Notes: generated by a model not told the origin, from the letters alone. DNA of 64,000 nt from Pedobacter africanus (GCF_900176535.1 NZ_FWXT01000001.1:1860001-1924000), one strand, 5' to 3'; shown: positions 43,355 to 52,897, counted from the first letter of the stretch. Made by a program: numbers and translations.

Positions 43355-44947
43355 TTAGTTATTATAAGGCTCATTTTGAACCAGCAAACGATTAGAATTC
43401 AACACATTACGATGTATTGGCCAGTAGTACTTACGTTTATCCGTTCCCCAACCTGTTACAGTAGAACCTGCCAGGGTTTGACGTGCCCTTACAATAGGTT
43501 CCATTATCTCCATCACACGATCTGTACGTACAAGATCAAACCATCGTTTTCCTTCACCTAGCAACTCATACTGTCTTTCCTGAAGGATCGCTGTTTCCAA
43601 TGTCCTGGTATCTGTATAGTTTGCAGCCAGTAAAGCCGGCAAATTTGCTCTTGTACGGATCAGGTTTACATATTTTAGTGAATTGGTTTTGTCGCCAATC
43701 TGGTTTAGGGCTTCAGCATAAAGTAAATACATATCACTTAAACGGTACACCGGAATGTAAACATTTGTTGTCCGTGTAGCTGCAGGGCTACCTGTTGTAA
43801 AGTTGTAGTTTGTAACAGGATTTGTTCCCGGCGGGGTAAAGGTACCTGTATAGAATTTCCAGAGATTGGCATCGCGAATTGCTGTCGAGGTTCCGGTTGT
43901 ATTGAAAGTCTGCTTGGCACGAAAATCTACGGTATTGGCTCTCCAGCTGGTCCACAATCCATCCGCCATCCGGCTTACCGAGTTATTGGTTGTAATGGAT
44001 ATACCCGACATACAAGCACAACCATTGGCTATATAATCCCAATGAATGCTAAAAATACTTTCCACACTTGCTGGTGGGTTTACAAACTGATTGTTCCAGG
44101 TTGGTCCGGTTTGCAGATCGGCGGCCAAACCACCGGAACCAGTTGTTAGTGTACCGGTAGCGTTGTAAACTTTGCCTGTAGGGCCTTTTGCTTTAAACAG
44201 ATTTTTGAGCCAGACAATTGCATTTGGATAGTCCTTACGCCACATGTAAATATCTGCCATTGTAGCACAAATTGCTCCTTCACCCATATACCACACAGTT
44301 GGCGTAGCATTTTTTGCAATCATGTCATAAGCCTTTTGCAAATCAGCAATAGCCTGATCTAAAACCTTGTCCTGTGGCTGTTGTGGCGATTCAGGATCCT
44401 CGGTAATGCTTTCATAAGGCTCCGTACGAATTGGTGCATTTCCCCATACCCTGGCAATCCAGAAATAGCATAAACCACGCATAGCATAACACTGTGCTAT
44501 ATAGTTGGTCTCGGTAGCCAGGGGAAGTTCATTTGGTGTACCCGCCAAAGCATAATTCTTAATCTCTGGCAAACGCTTGATCATGAGGTTAGCCCTACCG
44601 ATGGTACTGTATAAAAATGACCAGTCGGAGAAAGTATTATTAGCACTTAAACTATTGAAATCTATCTCATTCTGGGAAGCGGTGGCATACTGCACCCTTC
44701 TTTCAAAGTTATCCGATCTCGCCTCTCCCCACCAGGTAATCCGGTTTTCAGATTGTGTTCCATCTCCTCTGATCATTGTCGACTGGAACTCTCCATACAT
44801 CCCCGCCATCGCAGCTTCTGCATCAAACCTGGTTCTGAAAAAATCTTTGGCAAGCCCCTGTGAAAGCGGTTCTTCATTTACTAACTTTTTACAACTCCCC
44901 AGTACAAGTAATACACCCAGGATCGCTATACTATATATCTTTTTCAT
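43355..44947 (-). CDS. SusD/RagB-family outer-membrane lipoprotein
   Basis: A 530-residue SusD homologue with lipobox VLVLGSCKK. Family signatures are CYAMRGLCYFWIARVWGNAPI, LSDMYLLYAEALNQIGDKTNSL and ERQYELLGEGKRWFDLVRTDR. It begins 17 bases after the SusC stop and should form the ligand lid for that transporter. The PL6 lyase upstream and the beta-helix lipoprotein downstream suggest a uronic-acid-containing polysaccharide as the ligand. Confidence 0.94.
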   Translation of the reverse strand: MKKIYSIAILGVLLVLGSCKKLVNEEPLSQGLAKDFFRTRFDAEAAMAGMYGEFQSTMIRGDGTQSENRITWWGEARSDNFERRVQYATASQNEIDFNSLSANNTFSDWSFLYSTIGRANLMIKRLPEIKNYALAGTPNELPLATETNYIAQCYAMRGLCYFWIARVWGNAPIRTEPYESITEDPESPQQPQDKVLDQAIADLQKAYDMIAKNATPTVWYMGEGAICATMADIYMWRKDYPNAIVWLKNLFKAKGPTGKVYNATGTLTTGSGGLAADLQTGPTWNNQFVNPPASVESIFSIHWDYIANGCACMSGISITTNNSVSRMADGLWTSWRANTVDFRAKQTFNTTGTSTAIRDANLWKFYTGTFTPPGTNPVTNYNFTTGSPAATRTTNVYIPVYRLSDMYLLYAEALNQIGDKTNSLKYVNLIRTRANLPALLAANYTDTRTLETAILQERQYELLGEGKRWFDLVRTDRVMEIMEPIVRARQTLAGSTVTGWGTDKRKYYWPIHRNVLNSNRLLVQNEPYNN

Positions 44948-44964
44948 GTCTATCTCTCTTTTAA

Positions 44965-47900
44965 TTAAAACCCTATATTAAGACCAAAACCAATTTCCCT
45001 ACGTTTCGGATACTTGCCGTTGTCATCACCTGGAGTAAGTCCAGGAGAACTGAATTCAGGATCATATCCCGTATAGTTGGTGTAGGTAAGCAGGTTTACT
45101 CCATAAATATAAGCTGAAATCGATCTTGCAAGTACCTTACCAGCAATTTTTGGATCCAGACGATAGGTAAACCTCGCACTTGAAAGCCTTAAGAAGCTTG
45201 CATCTTCCAGGAAATAACTGTTGCCATTCTGTCTTTGGCTACCCCTGGTATCTTTATCAGGGAAATAAGGGAATGTTGCAATATCACCCTGCTTTGTCCA
45301 GGCCCCGTGTATTGCTTCCGGTAGTGATGGACCACCGGCATTCGCGTTATTTGTAAGCCCCTGTTTAAATGAATTGTAAACCTGTCCACCTATCGTCGTA
45401 TTAATGATAAACGACAAGGAGAAATTTTTATAACTGAAATTATTTACAAAACCAAGATAGGCATCAGGCTGAGCATTGCCGATTACGTGACGGTCACGGT
45501 CATCAATAATTCCGTCATTATTAACATCCAACCACTCTGTATCGCCCCCCAATAAAACGGTATTGTTAGAACTTTTTTGCAGTACCTGCCCTGTATAAGG
45601 CTGCCCGTCCAGCTGATAACTTTCTGCGACTGAAGTTGCTGCACGTCCTGTAGAGCCAGTAGTTGTTACCTTAACGTTAACAGGAGTTAGCTTTCTACCA
45701 TCAGGTGTATAAGCATTGGAAGCGTCATACTGGTAAACACCAAGGTTTTTCCATCCATAAAAATCGCCTATCCTTCCACCCTCTCTAATAATGTGTTTGT
45801 TTCCGGCAATAAATTCCTGTCCGTCAAACAATTTTAATATTTTCCCTTTTTCAAAAGTTGCATTGAAATTCACGGCCCATTTAAAGTCCTTACCTGAAAT
45901 AGGAGTTCCATTAAGGGCAAACTCCCAACCTCTGTTTTCAATATTACCTACGTTGATCTTCACCGTATTGTAACCTGTTTCTTTAGGAATCTGTCTGTCA
46001 TACAACAAATCATTTGTAGTTTTGATGTAATAATCGGCACTAAGTCCCAAGCGACCTTTCAAAAAGGTCAGATCTGTTCCCCAGTTTTTGCTAACTGTGT
46101 TTTCCCATTTGATGGTTGGATTGGAAAAACCAGGAAGCGTAGCTGCACCGGCTGAACCGGCATAGCTGTTCTGCCCAATTTCAATTCGCGCAATAGACTC
46201 ATAGTCTGAAATCGGGTCATTACCTGCACTACCATAACTAAACCTTAATTTACCATCGTCTAAAAATTTCTTACTCCATAACATGAATTTCTCATCGGTA
46301 AAACGCCATGCAGCTGAACCAGCCAGGAAGGTACCCGATCTGTTTTCGATACCAAACCTCGACGATGCATCATTTCTCATCACCCCTTGCAAGATATATT
46401 TTGCCTTGTAATTATACTCAAGCCTGGCTATTCCCGAAGCTGTTGAGGCAGCGGATGTCGTTATACGCTGTTTAGTCAAATCAACGATATTTGCACCGGT
46501 AAGCGTCCGCACATTTTCAACGATAATACCTGTTCCTTCAAATGAAGACTCATCATTTTTTCTTCTGTCTCTTGAGAATGCTGCTAACGCCTTTATGGTA
46601 TGGTTACCAAAGGTTTTGGTATAGTTCAGATAAGTCTGTAATTCATAATAAAACCTTCTTGTCGCACCATTTCTCAACAAATTTTCATTTCCCTGCGCCG
46701 ACAGAAATCGTGGCATAAAATAAATCGATTTCCCATCATCCAACTGCGTATTTAAAGCAACGGTAAATACCAGATCTTTCGTAATATCGTAATTTAATGA
46801 ATTTACAAACTGGATCTTGTACTCTTCCCGGGTATTGTCTTCCAGCAATGCATTCGCGACGGGGTTTCTTTTCGACAACAAGTAGCTCGTTAGCGCCCCA
46901 TCGGGATAAAAGACTCTTAAGTAACCGGGTCGGTCAAACATTGGCCGGAGTGAGTTATTCGTATTGATAATATTACCTGCCTGCCTGTAAAAAGACATAT
47001 TGGCACTGTATTTTAATTTAGGTAAAGCCTGATAGTCCAGATTTATCCTAGACTGGATCCTTTTACTATATGAATTCAATGCAGTTCCCTGGTCGTCCAG
47101 ATAATTAAAACTACCTGAATACGTGAGCCCTTTTTGTCCGCCACTAATCGTAAACCTTACATCATGCTTCTTACCTGTATTTCCCAGCAACAGCTCCTGC
47201 AGGTCATTATCCGTATTAAAACTTGGGTTTAAAGAATCTGTAAAAGTACCGCCAGAACCGCTGGTTAAACCTGCTTGTAACTTCCGGTAATAGCGTACAT
47301 CATCAGCATTTGGCGCCTGGATTTTGTGCGCCAGCTTGCCCATAGTAAAAACATACTGGACGTCGAAACGGGCCTTGCCTTCCTGTCCACGTTTAGTAGT
47401 GATCAGGATTACTCCATTTGCAGCTCTGGAACCATAGATAGAAGATGATGCGGCATCTTTTAAAATCTCAATGTTCAGGATATCATTGGGATTTAAAATG
47501 GAGGCATCAGGCGTAATCACCCCATCTATAACATACAGTGGATTTGTTCCATTCCCATCTGAAGAAAAAGTAGAAGGTCCACGAACTGTAATTGTACCTT
47601 CGGCACCGGGCTCACCATTATCATTAACGATAAAAACCCCCGCAGCCTGTCCTTGCAAAGCATCAAATAAATTTAACGGCTGTCTTTCAGCGATTTGCGA
47701 GGCTGTAATTGTAGCCGTAGCACTGGTAAGGTCTTTTTTCCTGGCCAAACCACCATAACCTGTACTTACGATTACCTCATTTAAGCTATTTTCATCATCT
47801 TCAAGCTTAATATTCAAGGTTCTCCTGGCCCCTACCACTTCTTCCTTAACTTTGAACCCTACATAGGTAAATACCAATACGGCCGAGTTATCAGGAACTC

Positions 47901-48147
47901 CTATCGTATATTTACCGCTATTAGAAGTCGATGCTGATATTTTAGTGCCCTTAACCTTAACACTCACACCAGGCAAAGCTTCTCCTTTACTGTCGGTTAC
48001 CGTTCCTGTAACAGTAACACTTTGGGCATAGGATACCACAGCCAGCAATTGCAGCACTGCCAAAAACATGAGCAGCTTCTGCAACGTTCTGGTGACCCTG
48101 AATTTCATCAGGCTACAGGAAATTGTTCTTGTAAAATTTTTATTCAT
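44965..48147 (-). CDS. SusC/RagA-family TonB-dependent transporter
   Basis: About 1060 residues from MNKNFTRTIS (48147), chosen because AACCAAATAT (48155-48164) precedes it; an ATG at 48183 reads 12 residues further upstream. A long n-region and hydrophobic signal (LLMFLAVLQLLAVVSYAQS) precede CarboxypepD_reg (GTVTDSKGEALPGVSVKVKG), a TonB-box-like EVIVSTGYGGLARKKDLT, the plug (LYVIDGVI, RAANGVILITTKRGQEG) and a barrel ending LNIGF. There is no STN domain and no sigma/FecR pair next to it. It is the second gene of the minus-strand set beginning with the PL6 lyase; 171-207 bases separate the two, so it may have its own promoter. Confidence 0.94.
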   Translation of the reverse strand: MNKNFTRTISCSLMKFRVTRTLQKLLMFLAVLQLLAVVSYAQSVTVTGTVTDSKGEALPGVSVKVKGTKISASTSNSGKYTIGVPDNSAVLVFTYVGFKVKEEVVGARRTLNIKLEDDENSLNEVIVSTGYGGLARKKDLTSATATITASQIAERQPLNLFDALQGQAAGVFIVNDNGEPGAEGTITVRGPSTFSSDGNGTNPLYVIDGVITPDASILNPNDILNIEILKDAASSSIYGSRAANGVILITTKRGQEGKARFDVQYVFTMGKLAHKIQAPNADDVRYYRKLQAGLTSGSGGTFTDSLNPSFNTDNDLQELLLGNTGKKHDVRFTISGGQKGLTYSGSFNYLDDQGTALNSYSKRIQSRINLDYQALPKLKYSANMSFYRQAGNIINTNNSLRPMFDRPGYLRVFYPDGALTSYLLSKRNPVANALLEDNTREEYKIQFVNSLNYDITKDLVFTVALNTQLDDGKSIYFMPRFLSAQGNENLLRNGATRRFYYELQTYLNYTKTFGNHTIKALAAFSRDRRKNDESSFEGTGIIVENVRTLTGANIVDLTKQRITTSAASTASGIARLEYNYKAKYILQGVMRNDASSRFGIENRSGTFLAGSAAWRFTDEKFMLWSKKFLDDGKLRFSYGSAGNDPISDYESIARIEIGQNSYAGSAGAATLPGFSNPTIKWENTVSKNWGTDLTFLKGRLGLSADYYIKTTNDLLYDRQIPKETGYNTVKINVGNIENRGWEFALNGTPISGKDFKWAVNFNATFEKGKILKLFDGQEFIAGNKHIIREGGRIGDFYGWKNLGVYQYDASNAYTPDGRKLTPVNVKVTTTGSTGRAATSVAESYQLDGQPYTGQVLQKSSNNTVLLGGDTEWLDVNNDGIIDDRDRHVIGNAQPDAYLGFVNNFSYKNFSLSFIINTTIGGQVYNSFKQGLTNNANAGGPSLPEAIHGAWTKQGDIATFPYFPDKDTRGSQRQNGNSYFLEDASFLRLSSARFTYRLDPKIAGKVLARSISAYIYGVNLLTYTNYTGYDPEFSSPGLTPGDDNGKYPKRREIGFGLNIGF

Positions 48148-48354
48148 ATCGGATATATTTGGTTTATTCTCTAATCCAAACACCCTATACTATCCGGCTA
48201 TATCCCTATTGTTATAACCGACAAAACAAGCATTTAATCCGAAACGCCTGCTTTTGCTCGTACAAAGTATTTTGGTTTATGCAATTGACTAATAAGTTTT
48301 CAATTATTAATTGCTCAAATTACCCAAGCATTCAACTATCTTGGCAATCCATTC

Positions 48355-49854
48355 TTAGTCCTTTATAATGAGTTGATTTCCCAGCCCAGTTAACCACAAA
48401 GGGCCTATTCCTGTAGCCTTCAATAAGTCTTTATGCAAATTATCAGGTTTATTGGCACCAACGTCGGCCGACTGGAAAAAGCTATATGTTCCGGTAAACG
48501 CACCATATACCGGACTACCAGCTGCAGCAATATAGATATTCAACTCATTTAAACCCAACTTAGGATCCACAATTGTAAAACCCGTAGGTAAATCAGCTCC
48601 TGCAATGGTTCCAAAGGCTTGGTTCCCTGCATACATAAAATTTTGAGGGATATCTGTAAACCTGAGATAAGTTGAGCCTGTCTTCATCTGCAGGACATTA
48701 TTGGCAATCACACAATTTGCCGGGGGTACAGTACGGCTATTCCCACCCTTTCCGGCGCCTATATCAAAGCCCTGCGCACAGTTTATGATACTATTGCTAA
48801 CGACTTTAACATTCTTAACCTGGAAGTACCCACTTGGTTCTGAATCAGGTACACCGTCCAGCATAGCTATAGCACAGGTTTGTCCTGTTGTAATAATTCC
48901 CTGCAGGTAATTATTATATACGAGATGCCCCTCACCGATAATCCTGATCCCGCCCGACTCTGCAACGCCATTGCCAATCAGATAATTTCCATATACTTCT
49001 GAATTGTTTCCATGCCTCAAACATAAGGTTCCCCTACTTTCAAAGAAGAAATTGTTCCTGATCGTATTTTTGCTCATCTTATTGGAAATAATTTCCGTCT
49101 CTCCATTGCATTTATCAAATATATTCTCCTCAATAGTATTCAGGCTTTCACTTAAATAATAGGCACTTGTACCAACCCTGATGGTCTCGCCCCCGTTGGA
49201 TCCCAGTTCAGGCCTGGTCCCAAAATAATTATGGTCAATTCTATGGTTTAGCGCATCATTTGATCCCCATATCACTACAGTAGGTCCTAAATGCGCCTTC
49301 CCTTTAATATAACAATGATCAACCCGATGGTTTTTTCCATTTAACGAAACCCAACGATAATCTACAGATTGATCTGCGGGATTGTAATCTATAATAGCTG
49401 TATTGGTCAGGCGGCAGTTTCTTGACACAGCGCTAAAGTCGATGACATTCAATTTGGAAACACTCAAGTCACCGTTTTTAAAGTTCAATCCCTCAACCAC
49501 CAACCAGCTGCCATCAATACTTAACGAGGAACTCCCTTTAAAGATCACCTCTCCGGCTTTTTCAGCCATCAGTACAATAGGCTTTTGATCTGTCCCGTTC
49601 CCTTTGAAAATCAACCGTTGGTTTGCCCAATCACCTGTAGCCATTATTATGGTATCACCCGCAATAGGACTCAATGCAGCTAGCTCAGCAGCAGATTTCA
49701 CAAGCTTACAGGATTTACATAATTCAGGTTTCTTTACAGGCTCTTCCTTTTTAGGCTCTTCCGGGATTAGTTTAGCGTTTTTTTTACAGCTGGTAATTGT
49801 TAAAAACGGAATGGTTAACATATAAACTATAAGGCCGAATTTTATCTTCATCAT
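48355..49854 (-). CDS. PL6-family polysaccharide lyase (alginate lyase / chondroitinase B type), lipoprotein
   Basis: A right-handed beta-helix lyase of about 499 residues. The likely start is 49854 or 49851, giving lipobox TITSCKKN; an ATG at 49890, from which numbering counts, overlaps the predicted promoter. The active site of PL6 is complete: NGETEIISNK with Ca2+ ligands E264 and E266 and base K271, and LRHGN with acid R292. The K-R distance of 21 equals that in chondroitinase B (K250/R271). NGGETIRVG (232-240) and SGGIRIIGEGHLVYNN are also typical. Most PL6 enzymes cut alginate, fewer cut dermatan sulphate. It heads the locus with SusC, SusD and the beta-helix lipoprotein. Confidence 0.9.
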   Translation of the reverse strand: MMKIKFGLIVYMLTIPFLTITSCKKNAKLIPEEPKKEEPVKKPELCKSCKLVKSAAELAALSPIAGDTIIMATGDWANQRLIFKGNGTDQKPIVLMAEKAGEVIFKGSSSLSIDGSWLVVEGLNFKNGDLSVSKLNVIDFSAVSRNCRLTNTAIIDYNPADQSVDYRWVSLNGKNHRVDHCYIKGKAHLGPTVVIWGSNDALNHRIDHNYFGTRPELGSNGGETIRVGTSAYYLSESLNTIEENIFDKCNGETEIISNKMSKNTIRNNFFFESRGTLCLRHGNNSEVYGNYLIGNGVAESGGIRIIGEGHLVYNNYLQGIITTGQTCAIAMLDGVPDSEPSGYFQVKNVKVVSNSIINCAQGFDIGAGKGGNSRTVPPANCVIANNVLQMKTGSTYLRFTDIPQNFMYAGNQAFGTIAGADLPTGFTIVDPKLGLNELNIYIAAAGSPVYGAFTGTYSFFQSADVGANKPDNLHKDLLKATGIGPLWLTGLGNQLIIKD

Positions 49855-49887
49855 TTTTTTGTTTAACAAGTTGATATCTGATTTTTT

Positions 49888-49895
49888 CAAATTTA
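49888..49895 (-). promoter_or_regulatory. Predicted -7 box (TAAATTTG) of the PL6 gene
   Basis: TAAATTTG on the minus strand fits TAnnTTTG. It overlaps the first codons of the longest reading frame, which argues that translation starts at 49854 or 49851. No convincing -33 element is seen at the usual distance. Confidence 0.4.
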
Positions 49896-49934
49896 AAGGT
49901 TGCCGATCTGTTGCACGATTTTGCTGGCTTTAAA

Positions 49935-49959
49935 CTGATATGTTAAAAAAGCATATCTG
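49935..49959. promoter_or_regulatory. Imperfect inverted repeat in the divergent PL6/lyase promoter region
   Basis: CTGATATG and CATATCTG form arms around a TTAAAAAAG spacer, with GATATG/CATATC perfect and one inner mismatch further out. It lies about 40 bases upstream of the PL6 -7 box and about 120 bases before the divergent lyase start, a sensible place for a shared regulator. No regulator gene is adjacent. Confidence 0.4.
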
Positions 49960-50079
49960 TAAGTCATCTTGGCAGCATAAAAAGACAATGCTAATCTGGT
50001 TTAATGATTGGCCTATAGCGCAGAATAACAGACTTCCTTAACAAGTTAAATTAGAGCTTATTAACCAAATATATTTTTT

Positions 50080-50874
50080 ATGAAACAAATTAAATCAGTA
50101 ACCCTGGCGCTCGCCTGCGCCGCTGTAATGCAGTATGGCTGCAAAAAACAAACCTCCTCGGAGCTTCCTGCTGAAGAGATCGAAAAAACAGGACAAGTAC
50201 AAAAAACAGCTTCCGGAGGTGTACAAATCATGTCGGTGCTCTTTAACGGAGATGCATCGAACGGATCTTCCAATGTGTGGAAAGACATCAACATTGAAGG
50301 TACCGGAACGGTAACAACAGTAAACGACGAAACGGGCACGCTATGCTGGAAATTCCTCAAGCCAGCCAACAGTCACCGTACAGAAGGCCATGGCGCTGAA
50401 GGCTACCAGGCCCAGGATGGGGACGAGATCTACATTGGCTGGACCAGCAAGATCTATATGCCCACTACCTTAAAAACAGAAGCCATATTCCAATGGAAAT
50501 CGTATCCAACTGCCGGCTCACTCCAAAACCACCCCTTAATGCTCAGGACCAAATCTGGGAACCTGGAGCTTCAGCATTTTGACGACAACCATGTGGCCAC
50601 CGTACCTTGGTCTACCGCCCTTTCCACAAGCACCTGGCTCAAATTCGTGATCCGAATGAAGGTTTCCCGGAACCCCGCTGTGGGTTACATCGAATTCTGG
50701 TATAACGGGGTAAAACAGACCTTTACAAATGGCAGCCAACGCCTGTATTGCAGAACACTGGATGTAGATGACTGCGACCCAAAATGGGGTGTATATGGCG
50801 GTGATGCTTCGCAAGCAACACATTTTGTGAAAAAAATCAGGATAGGCACTACCTATGCTGATGCTCAGCAATAA
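50080..50874 (+). CDS. Lipoprotein polysaccharide lyase, concanavalin A-like jelly roll (heparinase I / PL20-like)
   Basis: A 264-residue lipoprotein (lipobox VMQYGCKK). After a linker of about 50 residues the rest resembles the Polysacc_lyase family (PF14099) that includes heparin lyase I-like and glucuronan lyase-like jelly-roll enzymes: EIYIGWTSKIYMPTTLKTEAIFQWKSYP, HPLMLRTKSGNLELQHF, TWLKFVIRMKVSR, GYIEFWYNGVKQTF and DPKWGVYGGD. It is divergent from the PL6 gene and ends at a clear terminator. A role in cutting the same uronic-acid polymer, perhaps at a different linkage, is inferred. The exact PL family is uncertain. Confidence 0.75.
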   Translation: MKQIKSVTLALACAAVMQYGCKKQTSSELPAEEIEKTGQVQKTASGGVQIMSVLFNGDASNGSSNVWKDINIEGTGTVTTVNDETGTLCWKFLKPANSHRTEGHGAEGYQAQDGDEIYIGWTSKIYMPTTLKTEAIFQWKSYPTAGSLQNHPLMLRTKSGNLELQHFDDNHVATVPWSTALSTSTWLKFVIRMKVSRNPAVGYIEFWYNGVKQTFTNGSQRLYCRTLDVDDCDPKWGVYGGDASQATHFVKKIRIGTTYADAQQ

Positions 50875-50884
50875 TACAACTCCG

Positions 50885-50920
50885 GAAATGACAAACTGTT
50901 TTTAGACAGTTTGTCATTTC
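50885..50920 (+). terminator. Terminator after the jelly-roll lyase gene
   Basis: A perfect 15-bp stem, GAAATGACAAACTGT with its complement, around a TTTTAG loop, followed by TTT. It begins 11 bases after the lyase stop and separates it from the sigma factor gene. Confidence 0.88.
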
Positions 50921-50940
50921 TTTAACGAGCATACATTTTG
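50910..50940 (+). promoter_or_regulatory. Possible promoter of the second ECF sigma factor gene
   Basis: TTTG (50910-50913), an 18-base gap, then TACATTTTG (50932-50940), close to the Bacteroidota TTTG/TAnnTTTG pattern though one base longer in the -7 box. If real, transcription starts near 50947 and translation must begin later than the TTG at 50938. Confidence 0.35.
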
Positions 50941-51006
50941 CGCGCGCGCACCTTGTATTGCTCCTGCATAAACACTATTTTTGCAATTCATTCAACATCA
51001 ATTGAA

Positions 51007-51555
51007 TTGCCGGAACAAGCACACCATATTGCCAGTACTTTTGAAGAATTGTTCAGGGACAATTATGCCAAGCTATGTCATTTTGCTATGCAATTTTTAA
51101 AGGATAATGATGCAGCCAAAGACGTCGTTCAGGAAGTTTTTGTTACTTACTGGAACATGGACAAAAACCTGGCCCCAAACGCTTCTGCTACCAATGCTTT
51201 TTTATATTCCTCTGTAAAAAATGCCTGCCTCAATAAACTGCGCAGGCAAAAACTGGAGCAAGGATTTTTGAATGACCAGGATGCAGATCCGGTAGAAGAT
51301 GCCATCGTCTTAAATTCAATGATCCGCTCTGAAGTTATGGCCGAGCTGCATAAAGTGATCACCACATTACCTGATAATTGTCAGAAAATCTTTCGCATGG
51401 GTTATCTGGAAGGCTTAAAAAATCCACAAATTGCCAGTGAGCTGGGCATTAGCGTGAACACTGTTAAAACGCAGAAAAAAAGAGGGCTGCAACTGCTAAA
51501 GGTTCGTCTTAACCCAGATTTTTTTGCCATTCTTTCCTTATTTTTATTGAAATAA
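51007..51555 (+). CDS. ECF sigma-70 factor (FecI-like, Bacteroidota type)
   Basis: A sigma factor of about 182 residues. The frame has no ATG before MQFLKDND, which is inside sigma region 2; the TTG at 51007 (giving a start before PEQAHHIASTFEELF) fits the usual length, while a TTG at 50938 lies in a likely promoter. Region 2 contains FEELFRDNYAKLCHFAMQFL and DAAKDVVQEVFVTYWN; region 4 contains LPDNCQKIFRMGYLEGL and NPQIASELGISVNTVKTQKKRG. It is followed by FecR and an STN-SusC and should control this last locus. Confidence 0.9.
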   Translation: MPEQAHHIASTFEELFRDNYAKLCHFAMQFLKDNDAAKDVVQEVFVTYWNMDKNLAPNASATNAFLYSSVKNACLNKLRRQKLEQGFLNDQDADPVEDAIVLNSMIRSEVMAELHKVITTLPDNCQKIFRMGYLEGLKNPQIASELGISVNTVKTQKKRGLQLLKVRLNPDFFAILSLFLLK

Positions 51556-51624
51556 TCCAATTATTAAAAAATAATTTGATTTTCTTTCACCCACTTTTGT
51601 TTTTCGGGTTTCCTATAGTTGTCT

Positions 51625-52803
51625 ATGGAAACACAAAACAATTTTAAGTACACATCCCAACTCATTATTAAGTTCCTTAAAGATGAACTTAACGCTCAGG
51701 AAAAGAGGGCCCTTGAACTTTGGCTTAATGCATCCCCGGCTAACCGGGAACTACTGGAGTCTTTCCGCAATACCGCAGCTGTACAACAGGAGATCAATTA
51801 CATAGATGCAGTTGACACCCATAAAGGCTGGGAAGAAATTTCAAAACAAATGCAGGTTAAACCAGTAAAAGCATTTTTCTGGAATAAAATCAGGAAATAC
51901 AGCGCAGCTGCCATACTGTTAATCACAACAGGTATTGGCCTTTATTACTATACTGCAAAAAATAACAACGGGAAACCCAACGGTACCAACGGTACCCTGG
52001 CATCACAAGATATTATGCCTGGAGGTCAGAAAGCGGTATTGCAATTGGCAGATGGCTCTTCTCTTGATCTGGGCAGTAATAAATTCCTGCTGAAAGGCGA
52101 AAATGGGGAAGTAGCCATGAGCGCATCAAAAGGAACACTGTATTTTGGGAACAATAAAGGAAGCAGAGCCAAAGGATACAACCTGTTGAAAACCCCTCGG
52201 GCAGGAGAGTATAAAATGATTCTTCCCGACGGAACTAAGGTCTGGTTAAATGCATCATCTACCCTACGTTTCCCGGCAAGTTTCAATAGAGAAGAACGTC
52301 ATGTCCAGCTTACAGGAGAAGCCTATTTTGAAGTTGCCCATAACAAGGATCTACCATTCAGGGTAAGTTTTAACAACACAGAAGTAGAGGTGTTGGGCAC
52401 CCATTTTAACATCAATACTTTCGGCAAACAAAGCAGAACCACACTGGTAGAAGGTTCAGTTAAAGTGACCGAAGCAGGCAAACAACAACTGCTGAAACCC
52501 GGAGAAGAAGCGATCGTAAATGATGGCAAAGTAGCCATCCATAAAACAGATACCTACAAATCCATAGCCTGGAAAGAAGGTGCTTTTTATTTCCAGGATG
52601 ACCTGATGACAGACATTATGGACCAGGTATTCCGGTGGTACAACGTAGAAATTATTTACAAAGGTAAACCAGGCACCAAAAGATATAGCGGAAATATCCG
52701 CAGGCAAGCTACATTAAAGCAGGTGCTGGAAATGCTTAATGCAGTAAGCGGAACAGAATTCAGCCTGGAAGACAGGACCGTAACCGTAGACTTTAACAAC
52801 TAA
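51625..52803 (+). CDS. FecR-type anti-sigma factor
   Basis: About 392 residues from the ATG at 51625 (METQNNFKY); a TTG two codons earlier is less likely. The cytosolic N-terminus (about 1-85) is followed by one transmembrane helix (SAAAILLITTGIGLYYYT), the FecR domain (TPRAGEYKMILPDGTKVWLNAS, GEAYFEVAHN, VLGTHFNINTF) and the C-terminal DUF4974/STN-like segment (DIMDQVFRWYNVEIIY). It pairs with the sigma factor upstream and the STN domain of SusC downstream. Confidence 0.93.
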   Translation: METQNNFKYTSQLIIKFLKDELNAQEKRALELWLNASPANRELLESFRNTAAVQQEINYIDAVDTHKGWEEISKQMQVKPVKAFFWNKIRKYSAAAILLITTGIGLYYYTAKNNNGKPNGTNGTLASQDIMPGGQKAVLQLADGSSLDLGSNKFLLKGENGEVAMSASKGTLYFGNNKGSRAKGYNLLKTPRAGEYKMILPDGTKVWLNASSTLRFPASFNREERHVQLTGEAYFEVAHNKDLPFRVSFNNTEVEVLGTHFNINTFGKQSRTTLVEGSVKVTEAGKQQLLKPGEEAIVNDGKVAIHKTDTYKSIAWKEGAFYFQDDLMTDIMDQVFRWYNVEIIYKGKPGTKRYSGNIRRQATLKQVLEMLNAVSGTEFSLEDRTVTVDFNN

Positions 52804-52869
52804 AACTTTAAACACATGAAATAACCATTACTAAACAATCACCGGAATTTAAAAATACAGGTATAAAAA

Positions 52870-52897
52870 ATCCGGGAGCATTGCAGTGTTCCCGGAT
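52870..52897 (+). terminator. Hairpin in the second fecR-susC gap
   Basis: ATCCGGGA pairs with TCCCGGAT around GCATTGCAGTGT, which can pair further with G-U wobbles. It is preceded by an A-run and followed by CAAAAAG rather than T, so it is not a textbook terminator. The equivalent site in the first locus (20939-20963) has a hairpin with the same CCGG ends. Confidence 0.5.

Noticed and set aside
48184..48354. Promoter boxes TAATTTG and TACTTTG upstream of the third SusC
   Set aside because: Both are one base shorter than TAnnTTTG and lack a suitable -33 element; too weak to list.
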